The notes below the pieces were generated by a model that was given only the letters and a program-made list of their open reading frames with translations, made no database searches and was not told the DNA's origin. Made by a program: the position numbers and the translations under genes. A DNA stretch of 64,000 bases from Eshraghiella sp964414835 (lineage in GTDB: Bacteria > Bacillota > Clostridia > Lachnospirales > Lachnospiraceae), in NCBI GenBank assembly GCA_964414835.1, contig CAYPWY010000003.1, positions 54,230 through 118,229 of the forward strand, given 5' to 3'. Position 1 is the stretch's first letter; the number at the start of each line of letters is the position of its first letter. Of the stretch, positions 44,676 through 54,268 are shown in pieces.

Positions 44676-46754
44676 CTATGCTTTTTTATTTTTAACATTA
44701 AAGCCAAGACTTGTATGTGTTATCAATCCGTCAAGTGCCATCAGGAAAGACGGCAGGATGAGAATTACCGATAACATACTGATTACGGCACCACGCGCCA
44801 TCAATATGCACATTGATGATATAATGTCTATTTCCGAATATACGGCTACACCGAATGTCGCTGCAAAAAAACCTACAGCACTTACCAGAATTGATGGTAT
44901 TGATGTAGTCAACGCCGTCCGGACCGATGTCTTTTTGTCATTTCCACGTGAGCGTTCCCTCTTATATCTGGTTGTCATCAGTATTGCATAATCCACTGTG
45001 GAACCAAGCTGTATTGTGCTGATACAGATTGGAGCAATAAACGGAAGCGTTGTGTTTGTGTAAAACGGCAGACCCAGATTTATGAATATGGCAAACTCTA
45101 TTACCGCAACAAGTATAATAGGCAGTGATACGCTCTTTAACACTAAAAGAATAATTACAAAAATAGCTGCGATTGATATTATGCTTACCACATCAAAATC
45201 ATGGTCTGTAACCGTGATAAGGTCCTTCGTGCAAGGTGCCTCACCTATAAGCATTCCCCTCTCATCATATTTCTTTATGATAGCGTTAAGTTCGTCAACC
45301 TGTTGGTTAATTTCATCAGTAGCCGTCTTATACTGTGAACTTACCAGAATCAGCTGGTAATTTTCACTTTTCAGAGCGCTTGTCAGTTCATCAGGAATTA
45401 TTTCCTCAGGTATTGCACTTCCCACGATACTATTAAATCCCAAAGCGAAATTTACACCATCGACCTGTTCCATTTCTTTCATCATGGCATTGGCATCTTT
45501 CGCAGCCAGTTTAGAATCCGCCAAAACCATATGTACATTACTCATATCAAATTTTTCATCAAGCTCGGCAGTCGCCACCACATATTCAATATCATCAGGC
45601 AGCGTTGATGCCATGTCATAATAAACCTCTGTTCTGTTGTATCCATACAATGCAGGAACAAGGATAACCGCAAAAATAATAATAAACACTGCCGGTATCT
45701 TAACTATTACTGCTGCCAGCTTATCCATCTTAGGTATAAGTGAACGGTGTTTTGTCTTCTCAAGCACCTTGTCAAATATAAGGATAAATGCCGGAAGTAT
45801 TGTAAGACATCCGATTACGCCTAAAACAACGCCCTTTGCCATAACAATTCCCAAATCCATACCCAGTGTAAAGCTCATGAAGCAAAGCGCAATAAATCCT
45901 GCAACCGTTGTTATGGAGCTTCCTATGACAGAAGTAAATGTAGCTTTGATGGCGTGCGCCATGGCGCGCTCCTTATCTCCATCATAACGTTCTTTCTGCT
46001 CATTGTAGCTATGCCACAAAAATATTGAGTAATCCATTGTTACCGCAAGCTGTAAAACTGCTGCAAGCGCTTTTGTTATGTAGGATATTTCTCCAAGGAA
46101 GAAATTTGTGCCAAGGTTAAAGAGAATTGCTATTCCGATACTTACAAGGAACAATAACGGTACCACAAAGGAATCCAGAAGCAGCATCATTATTACAAGG
46201 CAGCACACAACCGCAATTCCCACATATATGGCTTCCTCCTGTTCACATAAGTCTTTAAGGTCTGTTACCAAGGCTGACATACCTGTGACAAAGCACTGCT
46301 CTCCGCACACGCTTCTTACGTCTTTAATGGCCTGTATGGTTTCATCGCTTGAGGTGGATGTATCAAAAAACACTGCCATCAAAGTTGCGTCTCCATTGTT
46401 AAATGCGTCATAATATTTATCCGGCAGAATTTCCATAGGTATTGATATATCCGCCAGTGAACTGTACCAGATAACCGAATCCACCCTGTCCACCTTTTCA
46501 AGTTCTTTGGTCATGGAAACTATATCCCTGCTTTCCATGCCTTCAACAACTATCAGTGAAAAGGCTCCTTTGCCGAAATCGTCCAAAAGAATATTCTGAC
46601 CCTTGACGGTATCCATATCCTCCGGAAGATAAGTCAGCATATCATAGTTGATTCTTGTTTTGACCATTCCGATTACAGATGGTATAAGCAGAATAATGCT
46701 GACAATTACTATTATCACCCGGTGCTTAACTACCCATTTTCCGAAATTAATCAT
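44676..46754 (-). CDS. MMPL/RND-family transporter
   Basis: A 692-residue protein in the MMPL superfamily with about 12 membrane helices in two halves. Each half has a large extracytoplasmic loop (about 40-170 and 385-510). Family features: GKGAFSLIVVEG after helix 1, and the helix with AVTMDYSIFLWHSYNE and its second-half twin QLGSTVDYAILMTTRYKRER carrying the Asp-Tyr proton-relay pair. Likely exports lipids or small hydrophobic molecules. The ATG at 46754 has AGGAGA; the longer frame includes a terminator region and is wrong. Preceded by a tetR gene and its terminator. Confidence 0.9.
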   Translation of the reverse strand: MINFGKWVVKHRVIIVIVSIILLIPSVIGMVKTRINYDMLTYLPEDMDTVKGQNILLDDFGKGAFSLIVVEGMESRDIVSMTKELEKVDRVDSVIWYSSLADISIPMEILPDKYYDAFNNGDATLMAVFFDTSTSSDETIQAIKDVRSVCGEQCFVTGMSALVTDLKDLCEQEEAIYVGIAVVCCLVIMMLLLDSFVVPLLFLVSIGIAILFNLGTNFFLGEISYITKALAAVLQLAVTMDYSIFLWHSYNEQKERYDGDKERAMAHAIKATFTSVIGSSITTVAGFIALCFMSFTLGMDLGIVMAKGVVLGVIGCLTILPAFILIFDKVLEKTKHRSLIPKMDKLAAVIVKIPAVFIIIFAVILVPALYGYNRTEVYYDMASTLPDDIEYVVATAELDEKFDMSNVHMVLADSKLAAKDANAMMKEMEQVDGVNFALGFNSIVGSAIPEEIIPDELTSALKSENYQLILVSSQYKTATDEINQQVDELNAIIKKYDERGMLIGEAPCTKDLITVTDHDFDVVSIISIAAIFVIILLVLKSVSLPIILVAVIEFAIFINLGLPFYTNTTLPFIAPICISTIQLGSTVDYAILMTTRYKRERSRGNDKKTSVRTALTTSIPSILVSAVGFFAATFGVAVYSEIDIISSMCILMARGAVISMLSVILILPSFLMALDGLITHTSLGFNVKNKKA

Positions 46755-46829
46755 CCTCTCATCTCCTTTTTCATAATCTGTGGCTATTTTATACAAACAA
46801 TTTCCCAAATAAAACAGACAAAAAAAATA

Positions 46830-46852
46830 CAGTGTCGGATTTTCCGACACTG
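46830..46852 (-). terminator. Terminator after tetR
   Basis: CAGTGTCGGA pairs with TCCGACACTG (10 bp, loop of 3) and is followed on the minus strand by a run of eight Ts. It separates tetR from the MMPL gene, so the latter likely has its own promoter in 46755-46829. Confidence 0.88.
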
Positions 46853-46893
46853 CAATATTTTTGTTGGAATTGTACAAAGACACAAACTACCGA

Positions 46894-47457
46894 TTATCTG
46901 TTATATCTACCTGCCCTCAAAAGCATCTCATGAATATTGCCCTCAAGAAGATACCCCAGCTTATCTATAACTATATCAGGATCAGCAGTCATCCCTTCCT
47001 CAAGCCATTTAAATATAAGACCAATAAGAGTATATTTATATACGTCAGCCACAAGTCTGATGTCCTTCTGTGATGCATTGGTTCCTTCTGCCTGAGATGC
47101 TACCGCATCCATAAGCACCTTGTCAAACACCACATTAAGATACCTCTCAAGACTTTCCCTGCTTACGGATTTGTAAACATGGTAAACCGCCTTCTTATTA
47201 TCTATGGCAAACGATACAGCCTCCTTGATTCCATCCATCCATGAAGTATAATCACTGTGATTTTCAACTATTCTTTTAGTCTCATACTCAAAGATAGTAT
47301 TAATTAAATCGTATATATCTTCAAAATAATAATAAAAAGTAGAACGATTCACTCCACATGAATCCACTATACTTTTAACTGTTATTTTATCTAACGGATA
47401 TTCATTGAGAAGCTGTATAAAAGCTTCAACTATTGCCTTTTCCGTAAAAACCGACAC
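46894..47457 (-). CDS. TetR-family transcriptional regulator
   Basis: A 187-residue regulator. The N-terminal helix-turn-helix is typical (AIVEAFIQLLNEYPLDKITV then VDSCGVNRSTFYYYFEDIYD), and the C-terminal part (about 60-187) is a helical TetR ligand domain with a C-terminal HEMLLRAGRY. GTG start at 47457 with AGGAGG at 6 bases; the nearby ATG is out of frame. It is 27 bases after the ABC permease and before the MMPL operon, which it probably controls. Confidence 0.9.
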   Translation of the reverse strand: MSVFTEKAIVEAFIQLLNEYPLDKITVKSIVDSCGVNRSTFYYYFEDIYDLINTIFEYETKRIVENHSDYTSWMDGIKEAVSFAIDNKKAVYHVYKSVSRESLERYLNVVFDKVLMDAVASQAEGTNASQKDIRLVADVYKYTLIGLIFKWLEEGMTADPDIVIDKLGYLLEGNIHEMLLRAGRYNR

Positions 47458-47484
47458 CTCATACCTCCTGCTGCTTCATATTAT

Positions 47485-49542
47485 CTAATCGTAATATATA
47501 TCAATTTCATTACAAACATCGATAAATTGCTTAATTCCCTCATCTGTAAGACTGTATACATTCAGAAACTGCATATCATCTCCTTCATAGTTTTCATCAT
47601 ATTCAAAGTAGGCATATCCGCTGATTATAACAGTATTTTCTCCCGTGGCACAGCCCTTCTGCCCATACGTGTTAAGGATTTCTGTTATTTTACTGCTGTC
47701 GTATACGGCATCAACAATATCATCTGAATCAAACCATAAATAATATGTGTAAAATCCGTCGTCTGCTTTGATATATATATCTATGGCAGCTAAATCTATA
47801 TATCCACCATATGAGAGTATATCATTTACCTTCTCCCAGTAGGTTTCATATTCAAGGTTATAAGTTTCCTCCACTAATTGAGATAGCAGCTCAAGTGTTT
47901 TCGGGGTATTATAAGAAATAGGAATCTCCCACGACTTATAATAGTCCGGTCCGCTATAACTGATATACATGTACTTCACAGCATGTCTCCAGCTTGTCAT
48001 CATTACTTCTATAAAATTGTTATTTTCCTCTATATCTGACTTGAGACACTTATACAGCTCTTTTATCTTTTCATAAGAAAGCATACAATCATTAATTTCC
48101 AAAGTTATGTTGTTAAGATTCTCCGGAAGATATTTTTCAAGAGATATGTTATTTTGGACGGTTATCTGCCTCATTGCATCTGATAAAACGCTGCTTGAAA
48201 TACTGACACTTCTGTTATAAATTGTTCCATTTTCTTTTATTGCCAAAATACAATCTACGGTGTCATATTCGTGGTTGAAATACATTACATCCGCACCGGC
48301 ATCTAAAGCGTCATTGCAGGCATCAGCAAGTTCTTTAATGCACTGATAATCATCAATTTTCCTGTCAATGCTTTCCCAATTGAAATCATAACTTAAATAG
48401 GAATAAAACTGAACGTCCTTTATTTCAATATATTGTACTTTTTCGGCATCTATTCTGTAACTGTTAATTGAGGAAGATACTATTTTCATCGCAAAAAAAG
48501 TAACCAGCAATAGTCCTATCAGTATGGGCAGCTGTTTTATGCTCTTTAACACTGAATGCCATTTTCTTGAAGTGAGAAGCTCGTATATGAAATATACAAG
48601 TATACTTACCACAAAGAATACTATTCCATAAAAATTTTCCGCCGGAATAAATCCGATTCCCAGAGTTCCCAATATATATGCCGGAATTATTCTCAAAACA
48701 TTCTGAACGCCTCTGTTAAGACTTGGTTTCTGGGCGGTTTCACTCTTTCTGTGCACAAATACGGCGCCGCCTGCCGCACAGTAGCATAGTCCCTCTATGA
48801 CAGAAGGAATAACCGAAGTGTATTTCCCTATATAAGAATCAAACCAGAATAGGGACTGGGTAAGTACATTGCTTCCGGCAAAAAAATCCCCCATTATTTC
48901 TTCAGCAGGATAACATTCCGCCATTCCGCCTATAATATTCATATATATGAATATAATAACTCTAGGCGTTGCTAGTATCATTAATGATACCAGTATATTT
49001 GTAAAAAGCGTACCGCTCAGTGAAATACCGATTGAAAATACACCCAAAATAAATACCGATACAGCCAAAGCCTTAACAACAGCTTCTGCAACAGACCACA
49101 AAGAAACCGCCACATACTGGAGTACCCCGCACATACCTGCAAGGATAGCCACAGGCAGTATCAACATAATACAGGCCCATGCCAGCACTGCCAATATTAT
49201 ACTAATGTACATAGCAGTCCGCTTTACCGGAATTGCATGATAAAAATCACAGCTGTTTCTTTTATTGATAAAATGGAAAGCCACCAGCATCATAACAGGT
49301 ACAAAAACCACAGCCATAAAAATGGACGGTATAATAACCGTTTCAGGCGGAATAATTTCAACTCCCCTATTATAAAATCCTGACGGAACATAGTTAGGGA
49401 TATTATTTGCCATATCTACATTGATACCTATGGGCAAAAGTATCCCAAAGCAGCAATAAAGTACGGTTCCCAACACTCCCACAATCTTAAGCTGCCTGAA
49501 GGTCTCCCAGAAAATACCCGGACTGAAAATTTTATTCTTCAT
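47485..49542 (-). CDS. ABC transporter permease of the YtrA-type module
   Basis: A 685-residue membrane protein. N-terminal helices (about 20-270, including FVPVMMLVAFHFINKRNSCDF and further hydrophobic segments), two more hydrophobic segments (about 278-340) and a long extracytoplasmic C-terminal half rich in Tyr and Asp (about 355-685). The sequence HFINKRNSCDFYHAIPVKRT is the sort of cytoplasmic loop seen in ABC-2 exporters of lantibiotic/bacitracin-sensing modules. It lies 2 bases after the ATPase gene. I see no peptidase or other enzymatic motif in the large C-terminal domain. Confidence 0.8.
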   Translation of the reverse strand: MKNKIFSPGIFWETFRQLKIVGVLGTVLYCCFGILLPIGINVDMANNIPNYVPSGFYNRGVEIIPPETVIIPSIFMAVVFVPVMMLVAFHFINKRNSCDFYHAIPVKRTAMYISIILAVLAWACIMLILPVAILAGMCGVLQYVAVSLWSVAEAVVKALAVSVFILGVFSIGISLSGTLFTNILVSLMILATPRVIIFIYMNIIGGMAECYPAEEIMGDFFAGSNVLTQSLFWFDSYIGKYTSVIPSVIEGLCYCAAGGAVFVHRKSETAQKPSLNRGVQNVLRIIPAYILGTLGIGFIPAENFYGIVFFVVSILVYFIYELLTSRKWHSVLKSIKQLPILIGLLLVTFFAMKIVSSSINSYRIDAEKVQYIEIKDVQFYSYLSYDFNWESIDRKIDDYQCIKELADACNDALDAGADVMYFNHEYDTVDCILAIKENGTIYNRSVSISSSVLSDAMRQITVQNNISLEKYLPENLNNITLEINDCMLSYEKIKELYKCLKSDIEENNNFIEVMMTSWRHAVKYMYISYSGPDYYKSWEIPISYNTPKTLELLSQLVEETYNLEYETYWEKVNDILSYGGYIDLAAIDIYIKADDGFYTYYLWFDSDDIVDAVYDSSKITEILNTYGQKGCATGENTVIISGYAYFEYDENYEGDDMQFLNVYSLTDEGIKQFIDVCNEIDIYYD

Positions 49543-49544
49543 AA

Positions 49545-50459
49545 TTATACTCCCTCCTTTTCTAAAAGTTCTGCATCAAAGGAGTATCCCAGCACTTCCA
49601 TCTCATAAGTAAATACCTCTTCCAGAGAAAGAGGAAGTATATCAAGAATGGCAGGTTTCATGGCATTAAGCTTCTGCTCTACCTCATTTCTGTCTCCCCG
49701 TGTTATTATATTGGACACTGAACCGTGTTTCGCAAAATGAAGCATATCAAATTCTTCAAATCTGCTTTTATCATAAGGCTCCACAAATGCTATCTGAACC
49801 TTAAAAAGCGATGTTTTCAGATTTGCAATATCGCTCTCAAATATAAGGCCTCCCTTGTGCAAAAGCGCAAGCTGGTCACAGGTATCCTCCAATTCCCTGA
49901 GAGAATGGGATGTCATAATAACCGTAGTCTTTTGCTCTTCAACATCCTTGCACACAAGGCTTTTAACAAGATTACGCATAACAGGGTCAAGACCGTCAAA
50001 TGTTTCGTCAAGAAACAGATACTTAGGTCTTGTTGATACCGCAAGAATTATTGCGGCCTGCCTTTTCATACCTTTAGAAAATGTATTAACGGATTTATCA
50101 GGGTCAAGCTTAAATGTTGAGCACAAAAAATCAAATCTGGTTCTGTCAAACCTCTCATATACCCCGGCGTAAAATTTTGCCATTCTGTTCATTGACGAAT
50201 TATTGACAAAATATAAATCATCCGGCACAAATGCCAAATCCTTTTTAATATACGGATTCTCATATACAGGTAAACCGTCTATCTCCACAATCCCCGAATC
50301 AGCTTTGTATATTCCCATTAAAATTCTGAGAAAAGTAGATTTCCCCGATCCGTTGGAACCCACCATTCCATATATACAGCCCTCAGGTATTTTACAGCTT
50401 ACATTGTCAAGAGCTTTGTATCCGTCAAAGTTTTTCGTCAATCCTTCAACACTAATCAT
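49545..50459 (-). CDS. ABC transporter ATP-binding protein of the YtrA-type module
   Basis: A 304-residue ATPase: Walker A GSNGSGKSTFLRIL, signature region NTFSKGMKRQAAIILAVS (a FSKGM variant of LSGGQ, common in ABC-2 drug and bacteriocin-immunity modules), Walker B YLFLDETFDGLD, and switch His in TSHSLRELED. A C-terminal extension follows. The ATG at 50459 overlaps the end of the GntR gene by 8 bases. Confidence 0.93.
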   Translation of the reverse strand: MISVEGLTKNFDGYKALDNVSCKIPEGCIYGMVGSNGSGKSTFLRILMGIYKADSGIVEIDGLPVYENPYIKKDLAFVPDDLYFVNNSSMNRMAKFYAGVYERFDRTRFDFLCSTFKLDPDKSVNTFSKGMKRQAAIILAVSTRPKYLFLDETFDGLDPVMRNLVKSLVCKDVEEQKTTVIMTSHSLRELEDTCDQLALLHKGGLIFESDIANLKTSLFKVQIAFVEPYDKSRFEEFDMLHFAKHGSVSNIITRGDRNEVEQKLNAMKPAILDILPLSLEEVFTYEMEVLGYSFDAELLEKEGV

Positions 50460-50835
50460 TCCTTTCGCCCTCCTCCTTGTATACTTCATCTACAACTGCC
50501 AAAACTTCTGATTTGGTTATTCCTGCAAGTTTAAATTCCCTGAGTTTGTCTCTCATAATATTAAGCCCTCTGCGTTTCGCCACGGTCAGTGCCTCCATGG
50601 CATGTTCTGACACGAAGGAGCCTTTACCCGGAACAGAAAAAATCACGCCTCTTCTGTCAAGCTCCGCAACCGCCTTCTGTATGGTGTTAGGATTAACCGA
50701 CAACTCAACTGACAAATTACGAACAGACGGAATCTTATCGCCTGCGCACAGTATGCCCGCAAGGATATACTTTTCCGTCTGTTCTACAATCTGTTCATAT
50801 ACCGGTATTCTTGACATCACGTCTATCTGGTACAT
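50452..50835 (-). CDS. GntR-family regulator, YtrA-like
   Basis: A 127-residue YtrA-type regulator: MYQIDVMSRIPVYEQIVEQT then helix-turn-helix CAGDKIPSVRNLSVELSVNP and NTIQKAVAELDRRGVIFSVP, wing GKGSFV, short C-terminal helices. YtrA proteins repress a downstream ABC transporter until cell-wall-active antibiotics are present. The gene overlaps the ATPase, and a perfect operator-like dyad overlaps its promoter. Confidence 0.93.
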   Translation of the reverse strand: MYQIDVMSRIPVYEQIVEQTEKYILAGILCAGDKIPSVRNLSVELSVNPNTIQKAVAELDRRGVIFSVPGKGSFVSEHAMEALTVAKRRGLNIMRDKLREFKLAGITKSEVLAVVDEVYKEEGERND

Positions 50836-50854
50836 TAATCTACTCCCTTTCCCA

Positions 50855-50883
50855 TATTTAAAAGCTGTGGTGTACTACGTCAA
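50855..50883 (-). promoter_or_regulatory. Predicted promoter of the ytrA-like operon
   Basis: TTGACG (50878-50883), a 17-base spacer and TAAATA (50855-50860) on the minus strand, about 19 bases before the start codon. The -35 box lies in the centre of the operator. Confidence 0.62.
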
Positions 50884-50892
50884 CTAGTACAC
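50870..50892. promoter_or_regulatory. Operator-like inverted repeat GTGTACTA-N7-TAGTACAC
   Basis: A perfect 8-bp inverted repeat with 7-base spacer, centred on the -35 box of the GntR/ABC operon. The form matches the style of GntR YtrA-family operators; that the adjacent GntR protein binds here is inference. Confidence 0.7.
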
Positions 50893-50939
50893 TTGACATT
50901 ATCAATATATCACAGGTTTCCATGGGTGTCAATACCTTT

Positions 50940-52187
50940 TTATCCGATTCTTACCATTGAAGGGCCGTAATACCCTGCTTCTTTATATTTTGCCTTGGAA
51001 AACGCAAGCTTTTTCTGTGCGTCAAACATATTTCCGCTTACCGTTCCGCCTGTCAGCGGGGTAATCTTTCCTCCATCGCACAGATATGCCAGCCTGAACT
51101 CACCTCCGAAGCTGCCATCCATGGCATCCATTTGGAAATCAGAAAAGCTTTTAACCATAATATATGGTTCCGCCAAAAGCTCCTCATCATCCACACCTTC
51201 ATTATCACATAATATACGTGAGAAAGCACCTATTGGCTCTATTCCTATGTATGAGGAATAAGCGCTGTCACCATGAAGAGTCTTCACTATCCCGTTATCA
51301 ATCAGCCTGTGGGAAATCATCCTGATGCCTTCACTGCTATATGGTTTGTCCGGCACTATTTGAATACTGACCTTATCCCCTGCCGCCTCCGCACATACGT
51401 CTCCGCCTACTTTGTAATCCGAATATTTCGGGTATATGCAGGATGCATTACAGCGTGACAAATAGAACTGTAAAAACTCACCCACAGTTTCATCGCAGAG
51501 GATTATAGGATAGCCGCTTACATCCGAAGGCGACTGCACAGCTGATGCCCTGTCCTTAACAGCCTTAAGTGCTTCACTGCATCTTACGGTAAGGGACTCT
51601 GCATCGGTACCGTCATACTCAAACTGCTTAAAAAGCTCCACATCATTCCCTCCCAGCCTGCTTTGAACCACAAATTCACCGCACACACTTTCCTTGACAT
51701 AGCGCACATCGCAGCCTTTATAATTGACTATACGCACCGTATCTCTCTTGGCAAAAATCTCGGCAGAGTTAATCCACGCATCTCTATCCTTGTCAGGTTC
51801 ATAAAGCGCTTTTGCCATGACCATTGCATTGCCGGGAAGTGATGTAGGTATCGTTTTAACCGTCTCATTGGCATTTTCTCCTTCCGGAAGTTCAAAATAC
51901 GGGTTATCCGCATAAAGTGCAGAATCGTATGCCGCTTTTATGAGCCTTATGATATTTCCGTTATCCGTCTCAGGATAGATAAACACATCCGAGGACCCCA
52001 GACAATGTTTTCCATCTTTATCAAATTCCCTGTAAACCGTAAGCTTTATATCAACAGTATTCTTGCTGCGTACCAAATCCAGATTCTTTTTGACAAAAAA
52101 CATCTCTGAGCTTTCACGTCGTTCTTCGTATATACAATACTTTTCTATTTTTTGTGATTTAAGTATATCCAAAACTCTGTCTAACAT
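50940..52187 (-). CDS. tldE: TldE/PmbA-family metalloprotease subunit
   Basis: A 415-residue protein of the TldE (PmbA) branch, the partner without the metal-binding HExxxH motif. C-terminal features fit: GGTVSGNMFDAQKKLAFSK and YYGPSMVRIG. In the family it forms a heterodimer with TldD that trims or cleaves small peptides, including maturation of some ribosomally made peptides. It follows tldD by 9 bases. Confidence 0.87.
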   Translation of the reverse strand: MLDRVLDILKSQKIEKYCIYEERRESSEMFFVKKNLDLVRSKNTVDIKLTVYREFDKDGKHCLGSSDVFIYPETDNGNIIRLIKAAYDSALYADNPYFELPEGENANETVKTIPTSLPGNAMVMAKALYEPDKDRDAWINSAEIFAKRDTVRIVNYKGCDVRYVKESVCGEFVVQSRLGGNDVELFKQFEYDGTDAESLTVRCSEALKAVKDRASAVQSPSDVSGYPIILCDETVGEFLQFYLSRCNASCIYPKYSDYKVGGDVCAEAAGDKVSIQIVPDKPYSSEGIRMISHRLIDNGIVKTLHGDSAYSSYIGIEPIGAFSRILCDNEGVDDEELLAEPYIMVKSFSDFQMDAMDGSFGGEFRLAYLCDGGKITPLTGGTVSGNMFDAQKKLAFSKAKYKEAGYYGPSMVRIG

Positions 52188-52196
52188 GACATTCTC

Positions 52197-53597
52197 CTAT
52201 CCTAATCTGATTTTTGCCTTGATATAAGGTCCTCCGTCCGACACCTTAACCCACTCTTTGTAACCCTTGCCGCAAAATCCGCTTCCGCAAAGCTCCACGT
52301 CAGGAGACATCATTGAGATTGATTTAAGCAAATCAGGCACATAGCCGCTAAGTACAACAGGGGAATATATTTTACCGGTAATTTTTCCGTCAACGATTTC
52401 CCTTGCCATATTAACCACACACTGTATTCCCCAGTTTTTCGGGTCTTCCATTCCGCAGGCAGCATCCTCAAGCAAAAATCCGTATTTGACGGATGAAATC
52501 ATATCTTCAACTTTATCACTTCCGCCCTCAAAAAATGTGTTGGTCATTCTTGTATATGCCTTGCGCTCATAGCTTTCACGTCTGCCATTGCCTGTTGGCT
52601 TAACGCCCAAAATCACTGCCGACTGTGAATCGCATATTCCGCATTTCAGTATTCCCTTGTCTATTATTACGGTATCCTGTCCCGACACTCCTTCATCGTC
52701 AAACTCATAGCTTGCAGCCTCGATGGCCGCCTTTGCTCCATCATGCATAGTCACCAGCTCCGAGGCAACCTGTTTTCCTATATAGTCCCTGGCAAGCGCT
52801 CTGTCTTTCACAAACATATCCATTTCGACACCATGTCCAAAAGCCTCATGTGCAATCATACCTGTCACTTCCGGAGTACATATGCAGTCATATTCCCCCG
52901 GTTTGATTGTGTCTGCGTCAAGAAGCTCTATGGCAGCCTTGGCAGTCTCCTCAATGCCATCATCCATTCTGTCAAGAACTGCCATTCCGTCACGATTGCT
53001 GTATGCCTTATAGTAGCTTTTGACTGCCTCGCCTTTTTTCGCCATCATAAAATAAGCCCCTGTCATCCACAGAACTTTTTGGGACATCTCCCTGTCCGGC
53101 GACAAAAAATATTTAGAATATATCTGATACTGGGACACTACCTGACAATCCAGAATACGTTCATCAATGGACATTGCATGTTCTCTTATCCGCCGGATTT
53201 TATCAACAATAATCTCATCACTGCACTCATCAGGATTATCGTGCATCTCATTCTCTGTAAACCCTGTAAATTTCTCTTCCTCAGGCTCCGGATATGTGTT
53301 TACCGTAAAGCCCGCATTTACCATAGCCTTTCTTGCCTCAAATACACGTTCTACCGCCTCTGAAATTTCCTCTATATTATCCTGACGCAGTTCATTGAAG
53401 GAATATTCACAAAAGCTTTGTCCGTCATAGGCTTTAATCACATACCCGCATTGGCAAAGCAGCTGGGACATATTGCATACAACACCACGCCCTGACACCG
53501 AATAGCGTTTTCCTGAAACATCATTCATAAGAATTGATGCATATTCATAACGCCCCCACAGTCTGTCCATCAGTTGTCTGATTAATTTTTTTTCCAT
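52197..53597 (-). CDS. tldD: TldD-family zinc metalloprotease
   Basis: A 466-residue protein with the TldD metal motif HEAFGHGVEMD (HExxxH) in GMIAHEAFGHGVEMDMF, and a C-terminal ELCGSGFCGKGYKEWVKVSD with the family's conserved Cys. It is the catalytic partner of TldE and together they degrade or process peptides. The ATG at 53597 lies 3 bases from the HAD gene. No precursor peptide gene was found near it. Confidence 0.9.
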   Translation of the reverse strand: MEKKLIRQLMDRLWGRYEYASILMNDVSGKRYSVSGRGVVCNMSQLLCQCGYVIKAYDGQSFCEYSFNELRQDNIEEISEAVERVFEARKAMVNAGFTVNTYPEPEEEKFTGFTENEMHDNPDECSDEIIVDKIRRIREHAMSIDERILDCQVVSQYQIYSKYFLSPDREMSQKVLWMTGAYFMMAKKGEAVKSYYKAYSNRDGMAVLDRMDDGIEETAKAAIELLDADTIKPGEYDCICTPEVTGMIAHEAFGHGVEMDMFVKDRALARDYIGKQVASELVTMHDGAKAAIEAASYEFDDEGVSGQDTVIIDKGILKCGICDSQSAVILGVKPTGNGRRESYERKAYTRMTNTFFEGGSDKVEDMISSVKYGFLLEDAACGMEDPKNWGIQCVVNMAREIVDGKITGKIYSPVVLSGYVPDLLKSISMMSPDVELCGSGFCGKGYKEWVKVSDGGPYIKAKIRLG

Positions 53598-53599
53598 AT

Positions 53600-54253
53600 T
53601 TACCTCTGCTTATCAATAAGATAATCTCGAAATTCTGTCAATGAATCAAATTTTCCGAACACTATCCTGCCAATCTCATCGTTGTACGGCTGCATATCCG
53701 GAATCATAACAGGCTTCAAGCCTGCGCTGTGGGCAGCTTTAATCCCGTTATATGAATCCTCCACTGCATAACAGTCTTTTGGATTAAGGTCCATAACCTG
53801 ACAGGCCTTCAGATATATGTCTGGGCTTGGCTTACTGTGTTCAACCATATCACCGCCCACAATCTTATCAAAATACCTGCCTATATTATGCTGTGCAAGA
53901 TGATTTTCCACCATCTGACGTCTGGATGATGACGCAATAGCCACCTTTGCCTTATTGGCTTTAAGAAATTCCAGAATTTCAATGGTTCCACGCTTAAGCG
54001 GAACCCCATGTTCTTCCACATATTCCATATACATCTTATCCTTCAGGCTGTAAAATTCATCAATGGGAAAGTTCTCACCATAATGTTCCTTAAGTATACT
54101 GAACTGGTAGCTTCTGTTTGTTCCTATACACATCCTGGCAGGTTGTGTTATGTCAGAAAGTCCAAGCTGGTCCGCCACCTGAAACCATATTTTATAGTAT
54201 ATTCTTTGAGTATCAAATAATACTCCATCCATATCAAAAATCACGTTTATCAT
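53600..54253 (-). CDS. HAD-family hydrolase, beta-phosphoglucomutase-like
   Basis: A 217-residue HAD phosphatase: motif I FDMDGVLFD, motif II VAIASSSRRQMVENHL, motif III around HSKPSPDIY, motif IV YAVEDSYNGIKAAHSAG. Layout matches subclass I with alpha-helical cap (beta-PGM/phosphoglycolate types). Substrate not predictable. Weak GGTGA ribosome binding site. Lies between natB-like and tldD in one operon. Confidence 0.88.
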   Translation of the reverse strand: MINVIFDMDGVLFDTQRIYYKIWFQVADQLGLSDITQPARMCIGTNRSYQFSILKEHYGENFPIDEFYSLKDKMYMEYVEEHGVPLKRGTIEILEFLKANKAKVAIASSSRRQMVENHLAQHNIGRYFDKIVGGDMVEHSKPSPDIYLKACQVMDLNPKDCYAVEDSYNGIKAAHSAGLKPVMIPDMQPYNDEIGRIVFGKFDSLTEFRDYLIDKQR

Positions 54254-54268
54254 ATATTATATCACCAT

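Noticed and set aside
46755..46883. An N-terminal extension of 43 residues on the MMPL transporter
   Set aside because: It would be read through the tetR terminator region, lacks a ribosome binding site, and the ATG at 46754 has a good one.
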